A stretch of DNA of 64,000 bases, taken from positions 164,001-228,000 of the forward strand of contig JAHCAY010000004.1 of the NCBI GenBank assembly GCA_019634575.1. The letters run 5' to 3'. Positions 17,901 through 26,564 of the stretch are shown one piece after another. The translations under genes were made by a program, and so were the position numbers. Source of the stretch: Candidatus Didemnitutus sp. (lineage in GTDB: Bacteria; Verrucomicrobiota; Verrucomicrobiia; Opitutales; Opitutaceae). Under the pieces are notes generated by a model, which did not search any database, was not told the origin of the DNA, and saw only the letters and a program-made list of their open reading frames with translations. Position 1 is the stretch's first letter; each line of letters begins with the position of its first letter.

Positions 17901-18162
17901 AGCACGTGGCGGTCTGGCCAATTTGCCGTCACAGGTATTTTATGGCGTGTCCACTGACGAAGCGGTTACTCTGCGATTGCTAGGGGTTCCTCGTCGCGCC
18001 GCTACGCTTCTGGCGAATAGATTGAGTATCAGAACGGACGAATCGTTGCCTTCGATCCGCCAGCGTCTCGCTTCACTGTCGGATGACGAATGGCGTGCCG
18101 CTGTTGGAGTGGCAGGTAGTGCTTACCGCAAAGCGTGGCGCATTATCGACGGAGTGGAGTAA
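14992..18162 (+). CDS. Ski2-like DEAD/DEAH helicase, HamB/AbpB-like defence partner
   Basis: 1056 residues. The ATG at 14992 overlaps the previous stop (ATGA) and follows an exceptionally good Shine-Dalgarno, AAGGAGGTG, six bases upstream. The first ~300 residues are a helical domain without recognised motifs. RecA-like domain 1: LPTSSGKT (Walker A, residues ~323-330), YLAPSRALVNQV (motif Ia), VATPEKFDLMMR, VVDEAH (DEAH, residues 437-440). Domain 2: HGIGVHHGGLPEEIR, TTIAQGVNFPVSGVV, and motif VI FWNIAGRSGRVSQ near residue 700. The C-terminal ~350 residues are helical with a possible Sec63-like/HhH region (LRLLGVPRRAATLLANRL). The layout matches Ski2-like helicases of Hachiman-type systems, in which the helicase senses DNA and holds the nuclease inactive. 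Lower GC than its neighbours points to horizontal transfer. Confidence 0.82.
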   Translation: MSHWLLDVIAEKRASALREADRVQFFHEMAREVPAFDTDVIHEVAAALEIAVLDLEVDRLTDDPGRRALGRQAAADAFRLLRVIPLPPASINAGSHLLRASALAVLGDRGADAARWLRALEAENSWPDLPLNSPNWGERCRATLTDTWLRLVRKKGWSDRDTVLERVAALRSTQQEFERDYLHAFTPLEAKRSALELIAIYHLAKAADVLAHFITDGVVNGDHQVQLLLDSHFDRAVAACETARLVELEPMARLLARAAAQMVENSIWTVTRAVNSRVTDFVRELVKRGRGERALFDVLPPQRRTLAEHGLLGSSRRAVVVSLPTSSGKTLIAQFRTLQALNQFEDRKGWVAYLAPSRALVNQVTRQLRRDFTPLGVVVERVSPAMEVDGVEAGVLSESRDQAQFRVLVATPEKFDLMMRQGWEEKIGRPLTLVVVDEAHTIQDKERGLRLELLLATINRECREAQFLLLTPFIRNAREVARWLGGPNSDDISIGVDWQPNDRAIGIVSPVDAGPKNGQSRDYRLEFETVHTSRQTIKVEEAFSFGKDEALASTLSKAQDVGTLAAIAARKLKTRGPVIAVHSRPDFVWGLAGKIKSERTARLSSDVRFVQEYVAAEMGAQFPLVELLAHGIGVHHGGLPEEIRMLMEWLFEKGELDVLAATTTIAQGVNFPVSGVVMAATNYFSEGQAVPMPAEDFWNIAGRSGRVSQGQLGVVALVAKNSVEVTARKTFINRQTGDLNSALIAVAQAAGDLMSDLGRIVYSRPEWSGFLQYLVHTYRQMGEPANFADQIEQVLRGTLGFEKLRASNPVAARQLLIGIEAYVAEMMQPRQPLKLVDSTGFSLQSIRTVLANKGNIGPNSWDRDRLFRDGDRTLQDMMGVLLRVPELRENLKAVLGGQAQDGDKLALILKDWVNGEELTTIAARHFSTEGDDGVDALTRCGQNLFGKLAQTSSWGLNALLAITGSELSDEARGGLANLPSQVFYGVSTDEAVTLRLLGVPRRAATLLANRLSIRTDESLPSIRQRLASLSDDEWRAAVGVAGSAYRKAWRIIDGVE

Positions 18163-18224
18163 CCCCGCAGATAACTTTTTCACCGGTATAGTCTACTGAT
18201 CAAGTGCACTGTCGTTGGGGTGCA

Positions 18225-19328
18225 CTACACGACTGGTTCCAGCGCGCGGCTGCGGTAGCGGTAGTAGGCGGCGCAGGCGCCTTCGCTGCTGACCATCGGG
18301 GCCCCTAACGGGTGCTCGGGTTTGCAGCGGGTGCCGAAGGCGGGGCAGTCGTGCGGCTTTTTCACGCCGCGCATGATTTCACCGCTGATGCATTCGGTGC
18401 TGCCGTTTGCGTTCGTGGTCGTGAGCGGGAAGCGTTTCGCGGCGTCGTAGGCGGCGTATTTCTCCCGGACGGCGAGGCCGCTTTGCGGGATGACGCCGAT
18501 GCCGCGCCAGTCGCGGTCGGCGATTTCGAAGACGGTCTCGACGATCGTGCGCGCGTGGGTGTTTCCCTCGGTGCGGACGGCGCGCGAGTAGGCGTTTTCC
18601 ACTTCGGTGCGGCCGGACTCGAGTTGTTTCACGCAGAGCAGGATGCCTTCGAGGATGTCGACCGGCTCGAAGCCGGTGATGATGATCGGCGCGCGGTAGT
18701 CGCGGGCGATGGGGCCGTATTCCTCGGTGCCCATGATCGTGCAGACGTGGCCGGCGGCGAGGAAGCCTTGGACGCGGTTGTCGGGCGCGCCGAGGATGGC
18801 GCGCATCGCGGGCGGCACGAGGACGTGCGAGGTGAGGATGGAGAAATTCTTCACTCCGTCGCGCTCGGCGAGGAGCACGGACATGGCGTTGGCGGGCGCG
18901 GTGGTCTCGAAGCCGACGGCGAAGAACACGACCGGTTTCGCGGGGTTGGCCTTGGCGATGCCGACGGCGTCGAGCGGCGAGTAGACGATGCGGACGTCGC
19001 CCCCGCGGGCCTTGGCGGTGAGGAGATCGATGCCGTTGCCGGGCACGCGGAGCATGTCGCCGAAAGAGCAGAGGATGGCGCCGTGCTTCAGGCTGAGTTC
19101 GACGGCTTGGTCGATGAGATCGGCGCTGGTGACGCAGACGGGGCAGCCGGGGCCGTGAACGAGCGTGATGTTTTTCGGGAGGAGGTCGTCGAGGCCGAAT
19201 TTCACGATGGCGTGCGTCTGGCCGCCGCAGATTTCCATGATCGTCCACGGGCGCGTGGTGGCGCGGGCGATGGCGTCGGCGAGTTTGCGGACGAGCGCGG
19301 CGTCGCGGTATTCGTCGACGTATTTCAT
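18225..19328 (-). CDS. hypD: hydrogenase maturation protein HypD
   Basis: 367 residues, normal length. HypD is the Fe-S scaffold on which the Fe(CN)2CO unit is built together with HypC. Signature motifs: IMEICGGQTHAIVKFGLD near residue 32, VHGPGCPVCVTS with the CxxC pair, GFETTAPANA, and the C-terminal Cys-rich segment (CPAFGTRCKPEHPLGAPMVS, then EGACAAYYRY). It overlaps hypC by four bases (ATGA), so HypC and HypD, which form a complex, are translationally coupled. A small inverted repeat (AGTGCAC/GTGCACT, 18203-18226) straddles the stop codon. The 62-base gap beyond it separates hypD from the convergent helicase gene. Confidence 0.97.
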   Translation of the reverse strand: MKYVDEYRDAALVRKLADAIARATTRPWTIMEICGGQTHAIVKFGLDDLLPKNITLVHGPGCPVCVTSADLIDQAVELSLKHGAILCSFGDMLRVPGNGIDLLTAKARGGDVRIVYSPLDAVGIAKANPAKPVVFFAVGFETTAPANAMSVLLAERDGVKNFSILTSHVLVPPAMRAILGAPDNRVQGFLAAGHVCTIMGTEEYGPIARDYRAPIIITGFEPVDILEGILLCVKQLESGRTEVENAYSRAVRTEGNTHARTIVETVFEIADRDWRGIGVIPQSGLAVREKYAAYDAAKRFPLTTTNANGSTECISGEIMRGVKKPHDCPAFGTRCKPEHPLGAPMVSSEGACAAYYRYRSRALEPVV

Positions 19329-19651
19329 GATTTGAAGAGGTTCGGCCCGCCTTCGTGCTGCGCGCTACGGCGCGGTTCGTCCTGAAGCTTCGCTTCAGGC
19401 GAAGCGGGCGGCTCGATGCCGTCGAGTTCGCCCATCTGTCTTAGGTATTCGAAGGTCTGCGCGGCTTCCTCGGGGTCGACGGTGCTGATGGCGACGCCGA
19501 CGTGGACGAGGACGTAGTCGCCGAGTTTGGCGTCGGGGGTGCAGGTGAGGCTGACCTGTTTGATCACGCCGGAGAAGCTGACCTTGGCGGAGCGGAGGAG
19601 AGGATCGTCGCCGATGATTTCGACGACTTTACCGGGGACGGCGAGGCACAT
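19325..19651 (-). CDS. hypC: hydrogenase maturation chaperone HypC with repeat-derived C-terminal extension
   Basis: 108 residues. HypC carries the Fe ligand set from HypD to the large subunit; its N-terminal Cys2 is essential. The start MCLAVPGKVVEI is diagnostic and the core continues to about residue 80 (STVDPEEAAQTFEYLRQMGEL). Normal HypC proteins are 75-95 residues. The last ~25 residues (ASPEAKLQDEPRRSAQHEGG) are encoded by a palindromic sequence (19381-19399 plus flanks) with the look of an intergenic repeat read through in frame. The core is intact, so function should be kept. It is first upstream of hypD with a four-base overlap. Confidence 0.95.
   Translation of the reverse strand: MCLAVPGKVVEIIGDDPLLRSAKVSFSGVIKQVSLTCTPDAKLGDYVLVHVGVAISTVDPEEAAQTFEYLRQMGELDGIEPPASPEAKLQDEPRRSAQHEGGPNLFKS
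19381..19399. repeat. palindrome inside the 3' end of hypC
   Basis: CCTGAAGC and GCTTCAGG pair around TTC. It encodes part of the extra C-terminal tail of HypC. Confidence 0.65.
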
Positions 19652-19727
19652 GCGGTGAAGCGAGTTGAATTTGGAGGTTTAAGTTGAAGTTCGGACGCGG
19701 GCGTTGAACTGAACTGTGGTGGAGAAG

Positions 19728-19802
19728 CAGCGAGCAGCGGGTAGTGAGTAGAGCGGAGGACGGAAGACGGAGGGGCTGAAAGCTGACGGCTGAGAGCTGA
19801 TC
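19728..19802. repeat. low-complexity GTAGTGAGTAG / GACGGAAGACGG tract between hypC and hypF
   Basis: This tract of short, near-repeated words (GAGCAGCGAGCAGCGGGTAGTGAGTAGAG-type, then TGACGGCTGAGAGCTGATCGCT) lies in the 158-base gap between hypC and the small ORF after hypF. A related tract (GTAGCGAGTAGCGGGTAGTG) fills the hypB-hypF gap at 22200-22245. No gene is seen in either. Confidence 0.45.
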
Positions 19803-19809
19803 GCTCACC

Positions 19810-19890
19810 TCACTCGCGGCGGGTTTGGTGGGCGAGGGCGAGGACCACGAGGAAGACGACGGCGGCGGGAGCGAGGAGGACGGCGATCAT
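19810..19890 (-). CDS. possible 26-residue single-span membrane peptide overlapping the hypF end
   Basis: An ATG at 19890 overlaps the hypF stop as ATGA and opens a 26-codon frame: MIAVLLAPAAVVFLVVLAL, then a short basic tail (AHQTRRE). The sequence is one hydrophobic helix with a positive C-terminus. ATGA coupling to hypF and codon-like GC usage support translation, but very short frames arise by chance in GC-rich DNA. I know of no named family for it. Confidence 0.35.
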   Translation of the reverse strand: MIAVLLAPAAVVFLVVLALAHQTRRE

Positions 19891-22196
19891 GAGGGAAGTT
19901 CGACGGAGGTGAGGCCCCAGAGCGCGGCGAGCGCCTGGCCGGCGGCGATGGAGTTGTCGTTGGGAGAAAGGTGGCGATGGGTGAGGACTTTGAAGCCGGC
20001 GTTGCCGAGCGCCTCGGTGGCGAGGTCGTGGAGCAGCGCGTTTTGGAAACAGCCGCCGGTGAGCGCGACCGTGCCGACACCCGCTTCGGTGGCGACGGCG
20101 ACCATGGCGCGGGCGAGGCCGCGGTGGAAATCGGCGGCGAGTTCGTCGGGGCCGCGCGGGTCGCGGAGGAGTTGCGAGAGCGCGGGCGCCCAGTCGATGT
20201 CGAGATACGCGCCGGGTGTCGCGGCGCGGACGACATCGAATGGCAGCGAGGTGCGCGCGCCGGCGGCGCGGGTGGCGGCGGCTTCGAGATGGAGCGGCGC
20301 CTGGCCTTCGAAATTGTTGCGCAGGCAGAGACCGAGGAGCGCGCTGACGCCGTCGAAGAGGCGACCGGCGCTGGAGCAGAGCGGGGAGTTGAGGCCGCGG
20401 ACGAGCATCTGTTGGAGCGTGGAGTGCTCGATCGGCGAGAAGCGGAAGCGGGCGCAGAGCGGGCCGAGCAGGTCCATTTCGTGGCCGAGGCCGAGGGCGA
20501 CGCGGCGGGCGTCCTTCACAGCGGCGTCGCCGCCGAGGAGGCGGAACGGCCGGAGGCGGGCGAAGCGCGTGGCGCGGTTTTTCTCGAGGAGAATGAACTC
20601 GCCGCCCCAGACGGTGCCGTCCTCGCCGTAGCCGGTGCCGTCCCACGAAATGCCGAGGACGCCGTCGGCGGCGTGCTCATGTTCGAGGAGGCAGGCGAGC
20701 ACATGGGCGAGGTGGTGTTGCACGGCGAGCTGCGGGAGGCCGGTGCGGTCGGCGAAGTGTGTGGAGGCGTAGTCGGGGTGCTTGTCGTGGACGACGACGA
20801 GCGGGCGGGCTTCGTAGAGTTCGCTGAGTGTGGCGATGGTGCGCTCGAAGACGGCTTGGGTGGCGGCGTTGCCGAGATCGCCGAGGTGCGGACTGACGAC
20901 GACCTGATCGCCCGAGGCGACGGCGATGGTGTTCTTCATCTGCGCGCCGACGCAGAGGGTCGTTTCGTGCAGCGCGCTCGGCAGGCGGAGCGGCGTCGGG
21001 GCGTAGCCGCGCGCGCGACGGAGCAGGATGGCCTGGCCGGAGCGCGAGAGGCGGACGACCGAGTCGTCGACGGGGCGGGCGATGATGCGGTCGTGCGCGA
21101 GGTGCAGGTCGGCGATGCCGGCGAGGCGTTCGCGCGCCTCGCTGTTGTCGGTGCAGAGCGGTTCCTCGGAGAGATTCGCGCTGGTGGCGACGAGCGGGCC
21201 TTGGAACGCGCGCAGCAGCAGGACGTGCAGGGGCGTGTAAGGGAGCAGGGCGCCGATCCAGGGATTCGAGGGGGCGACGCTGTAGGCGAGGCGGCTGTTC
21301 TCGAAGCGGCGGACGAGCACGATCGGAGCTTCAGGGGAGGTGAGGAGCTTTTCCGCGACAGGGGACACGTCGGCGTATTCGCGGAGCGTGGCGAGGTCGG
21401 GGAACATGACGGCGAGCGGCTTTTCCTCGCGGTGTTTGCGGGTGCGCAGTTCGGCGACGGTGGCTTCGTGGGCGGCGTCGCACATGAGGTGGAAGCCGCC
21501 GAGGCCTTTCACGGCGATGATCCGGCCGGCGCGCAGGGCGGCGACGGCGGCGTGGAGCGCGTCAGGCGACGCGGCGACGGGTTGGCCGGAGGGATCGGTG
21601 AGGGAGAGTTTCGGTCCGCAGACGCGGCAGGCGTTGGGCTCGGCGTGGAAGCGGCGGTCGAGGGGGTCGTGGTATTCGCGTTCGCAGGCGGCGCACATCC
21701 GGAACGCGCGCATGGTGGTGCGCGGGCGGTCGTAGGGGAGCTGCTCGATCAGCGAGTAGCGCGGGCCGCATTGGGTGCAGTTGATGAACGGGTAGAGGTG
21801 GCGGCGGTCGGTTGGGTCGAGGAGCTCGCGCTCGCAATCGGCGCAGAGCGCGAGGTCGGGCGGCGTGGTGGCGGCGGGTGCGGTGCCGCGGCTGGTGTCG
21901 CTCTCGGAAATGGTGAAATGCGAGCCGACCGGCTGCTCGTCCGCGGACGGGTTGGAGTGCTCGACGGCGACGACGCGGGCGGCGGGCGGAGCCTCGTGAT
22001 GGAGCGCGTCGACGAGCGCGGCGATGCGCGTGGCCTCGCCGTGCACGCGGAGGAGAACGCCTTCGGCGTCGTTGCGCACCCAGCCGCGGAGGCCGAGCCG
22101 GACGGCGGTGCGGTGCACGAACGGTCGGAAACCCACGCCCTGCACGGTGCCGCGAACGCGCAGCAGCGTATCGGTGAGCGTGGGGGTGGCGGACAT
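19887..22196 (-). CDS. hypF: carbamoyltransferase HypF
   Basis: 769 residues, normal length. It makes the CN precursor by carbamoylating the HypE C-terminal Cys from carbamoyl phosphate and ATP. Domains in order: acylphosphatase (VRGTVQGVGFRPFVHRTA, ~10-95); two zinc fingers (CADCEREL...CTQC and CAACEREY...CRVC, ~110-190); a YrdC-like domain (~205-390); a Kae1-like carbamoyltransferase domain (VQHHLAHVLACLLEHEH, GISWDGTGYGEDGTVWGGEF, then ALTGGCFQN). All metal and nucleotide motifs seem intact. It lies between hypB and hypC on one strand. The gap to hypB (22197-22278) is filled by low-complexity repeat. Confidence 0.97.
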   Translation of the reverse strand: MSATPTLTDTLLRVRGTVQGVGFRPFVHRTAVRLGLRGWVRNDAEGVLLRVHGEATRIAALVDALHHEAPPAARVVAVEHSNPSADEQPVGSHFTISESDTSRGTAPAATTPPDLALCADCERELLDPTDRRHLYPFINCTQCGPRYSLIEQLPYDRPRTTMRAFRMCAACEREYHDPLDRRFHAEPNACRVCGPKLSLTDPSGQPVAASPDALHAAVAALRAGRIIAVKGLGGFHLMCDAAHEATVAELRTRKHREEKPLAVMFPDLATLREYADVSPVAEKLLTSPEAPIVLVRRFENSRLAYSVAPSNPWIGALLPYTPLHVLLLRAFQGPLVATSANLSEEPLCTDNSEARERLAGIADLHLAHDRIIARPVDDSVVRLSRSGQAILLRRARGYAPTPLRLPSALHETTLCVGAQMKNTIAVASGDQVVVSPHLGDLGNAATQAVFERTIATLSELYEARPLVVVHDKHPDYASTHFADRTGLPQLAVQHHLAHVLACLLEHEHAADGVLGISWDGTGYGEDGTVWGGEFILLEKNRATRFARLRPFRLLGGDAAVKDARRVALGLGHEMDLLGPLCARFRFSPIEHSTLQQMLVRGLNSPLCSSAGRLFDGVSALLGLCLRNNFEGQAPLHLEAAATRAAGARTSLPFDVVRAATPGAYLDIDWAPALSQLLRDPRGPDELAADFHRGLARAMVAVATEAGVGTVALTGGCFQNALLHDLATEALGNAGFKVLTHRHLSPNDNSIAAGQALAALWGLTSVELPS

Positions 22197-22278
22197 GGGG
22201 AGCGGAGTAGCGAGTAGCGGGTAGTGAGTAGCGAGTAGAGGGGGAGAATCGCTGACGGTTGATCGCTACAGGCTGCGG

Positions 22279-23082
22279 TCAGGACTTCGGGAGGCGCGCG
22301 CGCAGATAGTCATACCATTGCGCGAGGCCTTCGCCGGTGCGGGAGGAGACTTCGATGATTTGCGCCTGCGGGGCGATCTTGCGGATGTTGTCGATCGCGA
22401 GCTGCCGGTTGAAGCCGAGGGCGTCGGCGACATCGACCTTGGTGAGGAGGACGACGTGGGCGGATTTGAAGATCGGCGGATACTTCAGCGGTTTCTCCTC
22501 GCCTTCGGTGGTGGAGAGGAGGACGACGCGGATCTGCTCGCCGAGATCGAAGGAGGCGGGGCAGACGAGATTGCCGACGTTTTCGATGAAGAGGACTTTC
22601 GCGCCGGTGAGGTCGAGGGCTTCGACGCCGCGGGCGATCATGCCGGCGTCGAGATGGCAGACGGTGCCGGTGGTGATCTGCGCGACGGAGGCGTGCGGGC
22701 GATTGAGGCGGCGGCCGTCGTTGTCGGTCTCGAGGTCGCCGACGAGCACGGCGCAGCGGACCTCGCGGCCGAACTCGTCGAGCGTGCGCTCGAGCAGCGT
22801 GGTCTTGCCGGCGCCGGGGGAGGAGACGAGGTTGAGGGCGAGGAGGCCGCGACCGAGGAAGTAGCCGCGGTTCCGCTCGGCGAGGATGTCGTTTTTCTCC
22901 AGCAGCGGAATGCTCAGGTCGAGCGAGCGAACCTGGACTTCGCCCTTCGGGCTGGCTTGGAGCGCGGCGCTGATTTCCGCGGAGAGCGGCGCGGAGAGCG
23001 AGCGGGTGGGGGACGAGGCGGCGCCGTTGAGGGCGTTGATGCGGATGCCGTCGTCGGCGAGGGCAGGATTGTCAGCGGACAT
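22279..23082 (-). CDS. hypB: hydrogenase nickel incorporation GTPase HypB
   Basis: 267 residues. This GTPase helps deliver Ni to the large subunit with HypA. The P-loop SSPGAGKTTLLERTL is near residue 87; DLETDNDGRRL, the metal-site motif TGTVCHLDAGM (Cys, His), ENVGNLVCPASFDLGE and the LTKVDVADALGFN base-recognition motif follow. The first ~60 residues are a variable linker without the CxxCGC metal motif or the His-rich stretch found in some HypB, so nickel storage at the N-terminus is not expected. A His-rich nickel transporter is encoded in the hydrogenase operon instead (27836-28576). It overlaps hypA by 11 bases. Confidence 0.97.
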   Translation of the reverse strand: MSADNPALADDGIRINALNGAASSPTRSLSAPLSAEISAALQASPKGEVQVRSLDLSIPLLEKNDILAERNRGYFLGRGLLALNLVSSPGAGKTTLLERTLDEFGREVRCAVLVGDLETDNDGRRLNRPHASVAQITTGTVCHLDAGMIARGVEALDLTGAKVLFIENVGNLVCPASFDLGEQIRVVLLSTTEGEEKPLKYPPIFKSAHVVLLTKVDVADALGFNRQLAIDNIRKIAPQAQIIEVSSRTGEGLAQWYDYLRARLPKS

Positions 23083-23449
23083 GTTCGGAGGAGGGGGCGG
23101 AGTCGGTGGAAAATTCGAGACGCGAGAGTTCGAGCTCCTTGCCGGAGCGGACGTCGCCGGAGAACGCGCCGCAGCGCGGACATTGGAAAATGAAGCCGCT
23201 CTCGACGGTGAAGTCCGTGGCGCAATCCTGACAATGGGCGCGCGCCGGGATGGATTCGATCTCGAACTCGGCGCCTTCGGCGATCGAGCCCGGCGTGCAG
23301 GCCTCGAAGCCGAAGCGCAGCGCGTCGACGTCGACGCCGGAGATCGCGCCGATGCGCATCACCACGCGGGTGACGTGCGTCGCGGCGTGGGCGTGCGCCT
23401 CGCGGCGAATCACTTCGAGCGCGGACTCGACGATGCCGACTTCGTGCAT
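23072..23449 (-). CDS. hypA: hydrogenase nickel chaperone HypA
   Basis: 125 residues from the ATG at 23449, chosen because HypA must start MHE (N-terminal His2 and Glu3 bind Ni); an ATG four codons upstream would bury that motif. The zinc site is two CxxC pairs: CQDCATDF and CPRCGAFSG near residues 75-100. IGAISGVDVDALRFGFEA is family-typical. It is first gene of the minus-strand hypABFCD operon, and its promoter faces the hydrogenase structural operon across a 213-base gap. The much longer open frame that continues upstream on this strand is an antisense shadow of the hydrogenase genes. Confidence 0.95.
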   Translation of the reverse strand: MHEVGIVESALEVIRREAHAHAATHVTRVVMRIGAISGVDVDALRFGFEACTPGSIAEGAEFEIESIPARAHCQDCATDFTVESGFIFQCPRCGAFSGDVRSGKELELSRLEFSTDSAPSSEHVR

Positions 23450-23662
23450 GGGAAAATGCATTGCACCCGGCGAGCGTGCGCGTCGAGCGGAGAGCGAATT
23501 TTCGCCAATGACTGCGCACCCTTTGCCAAGCGGTGCATATGCGCAATCGGCGCGCTCCGCTACTCTGGCGGCGCAGTCGAAACGCACAGGTCCCTTATTG
23601 TTTCTATACACAACCCTAACGCGACGTTCCCGCCCCACGCACGAGCGCGCCGCTTCGCAACC
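23450..23662. promoter_or_regulatory. divergent promoter region between hypA and the hydrogenase operon
   Basis: 213 bases separate the two operons and must carry both promoters. An 8-base palindrome GCATATGC lies near 23534 between two TGCGCA words, a possible regulator site. AT-rich stretches (TTATTGTTTCTATACAC near 23595) could hold a plus-strand promoter. I could not assign a known regulator. Confidence 0.45.
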
Positions 23663-24814
23663 ATGGAAATCGAATCGGCAACGAAACCCCAAAAAAAGGA
23701 AGAGACGATCTACGAACACATGTTGTCGCGCGGCGTGAGCCGGCGTGACTTCCTGCAGTTCTGCGCCTGGATGGGCGCCTGCATCGGGCTGGAGCAAACC
23801 GGCGTCGCCCAAATGACCAAGGCGCTCGAGACGAAGAAGCGCATTCCCGTTGTCTGGCTGCATTTCCAGGAATGCACGTGCTGCAGCGAGTCGTTCATTC
23901 GCAGCTCGCATCCGATCGTCGCCGACATCCTGCTCGACAAGGTCTCGCTCGATTACTCCGAGACGCTGATGGCCGCTTCCGGCCACCAGGCGGAAAAATC
24001 CCTCCGCGACACGATCACGAATTACAAGGGCGAGTATCTCCTCTGCATCGAGGGCTCGGTCCCGACGGCGGACGACGGCGTGTATTGCTGCATCGGCGGC
24101 CGCACCGCGCTGCAGATCGCCGAGGAAGTGGCGAAGGACGCCAAGGCCGTCGTCGCGTGGGGCAACTGCGCCTGCTCTGGTTGCGTGCAGGCCGCGAAGC
24201 CGAACCCGACCTCCGCCAAGCCGATCCACAAGATCATCGGCGGCAAACCGATCGTGAACGTCCAGGGTTGCCCGCCCATCGCCGAAGTCATGGCCGGTGT
24301 CCTCGTGCACCTGCTCACGTTCGACCGCATTCCGCAGCTCGACAATCTCGGCCGCCCGAAGGCGTTCTACTCGCGCCGCGTGCACGACACGTGCTATCGC
24401 CGCCCGAATTACGACGCCGGCCTCTTCGTCGAGAGCTTCGACGACGAGAACGCCCGCAAGGGTTACTGCCTCTACAAGGTCGGTTGCCGCGGCCCCTCCA
24501 CCTACAACGCCTGCGGCACGATCCGCTGGAACGGCGGCGTCAGCTTCCCCATCCAATCGGGTCACCCGTGCATCGGTTGCTCCGAGGCGAATTTCTGGGA
24601 CAACGGACCGTTCTACCAACGCACGCCGGCCTTCCCGGGCTTCGGCATCGAGCAGACCGCCGACAAGCTCGGCATCGCCGCGCTCGCGGCCTCGGCGGGC
24701 GGCGCAGCCGTCCACGCCGTCATGACCAATATCCGCAAGCGCCACGAGATCGGCGAGCACGCCGGCGAGAACGCCGAGCAAGCCGAGAAGGACAACCCGG
24801 AGTCCAAATCCTAA
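23663..24814 (+). CDS. hyaA: [NiFe] hydrogenase small subunit, Tat-exported, O2-tolerant-type cysteine pattern
   Basis: 383 residues from the ATG at 23663; the open frame extends upstream, but the Tat motif SRRDFLQFCAW sits at residues ~26-36 as expected from this start. It carries the Fe-S chain from the NiFe site to the cytochrome. Proximal-cluster motif ECTCCSESFIRS contains the additional Cys where O2-sensitive enzymes have Gly. GNCACSGCVQAAKPNP contains the second additional Cys (GCVQ) plus one further Cys, so seven Cys surround the proximal cluster region. Distal ligands (HDTCYRRPNYD, GYCLYKVGCRG) and medial ligands (IRWNGGVSFPIQSGHPCIGC) are present. A C-terminal helix (LGIAALAASAGGAAVHAVM) anchors it in the membrane. 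This pattern is typical of O2-tolerant group 1 uptake hydrogenases. Confidence 0.96.
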   Translation: MEIESATKPQKKEETIYEHMLSRGVSRRDFLQFCAWMGACIGLEQTGVAQMTKALETKKRIPVVWLHFQECTCCSESFIRSSHPIVADILLDKVSLDYSETLMAASGHQAEKSLRDTITNYKGEYLLCIEGSVPTADDGVYCCIGGRTALQIAEEVAKDAKAVVAWGNCACSGCVQAAKPNPTSAKPIHKIIGGKPIVNVQGCPPIAEVMAGVLVHLLTFDRIPQLDNLGRPKAFYSRRVHDTCYRRPNYDAGLFVESFDDENARKGYCLYKVGCRGPSTYNACGTIRWNGGVSFPIQSGHPCIGCSEANFWDNGPFYQRTPAFPGFGIEQTADKLGIAALAASAGGAAVHAVMTNIRKRHEIGEHAGENAEQAEKDNPESKS

Positions 24815-24832
24815 CCCCGGAGGAGCCATACC

Positions 24833-26551
<1,719 letters not shown>

Positions 26552-26564
26552 CCCGGAGGCCCCC

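Noticed and set aside
19971..22217. A 748-codon plus-strand frame opposite hypF
   Set aside because: hypF on the minus strand has all domains; the plus frame is a composition artefact.
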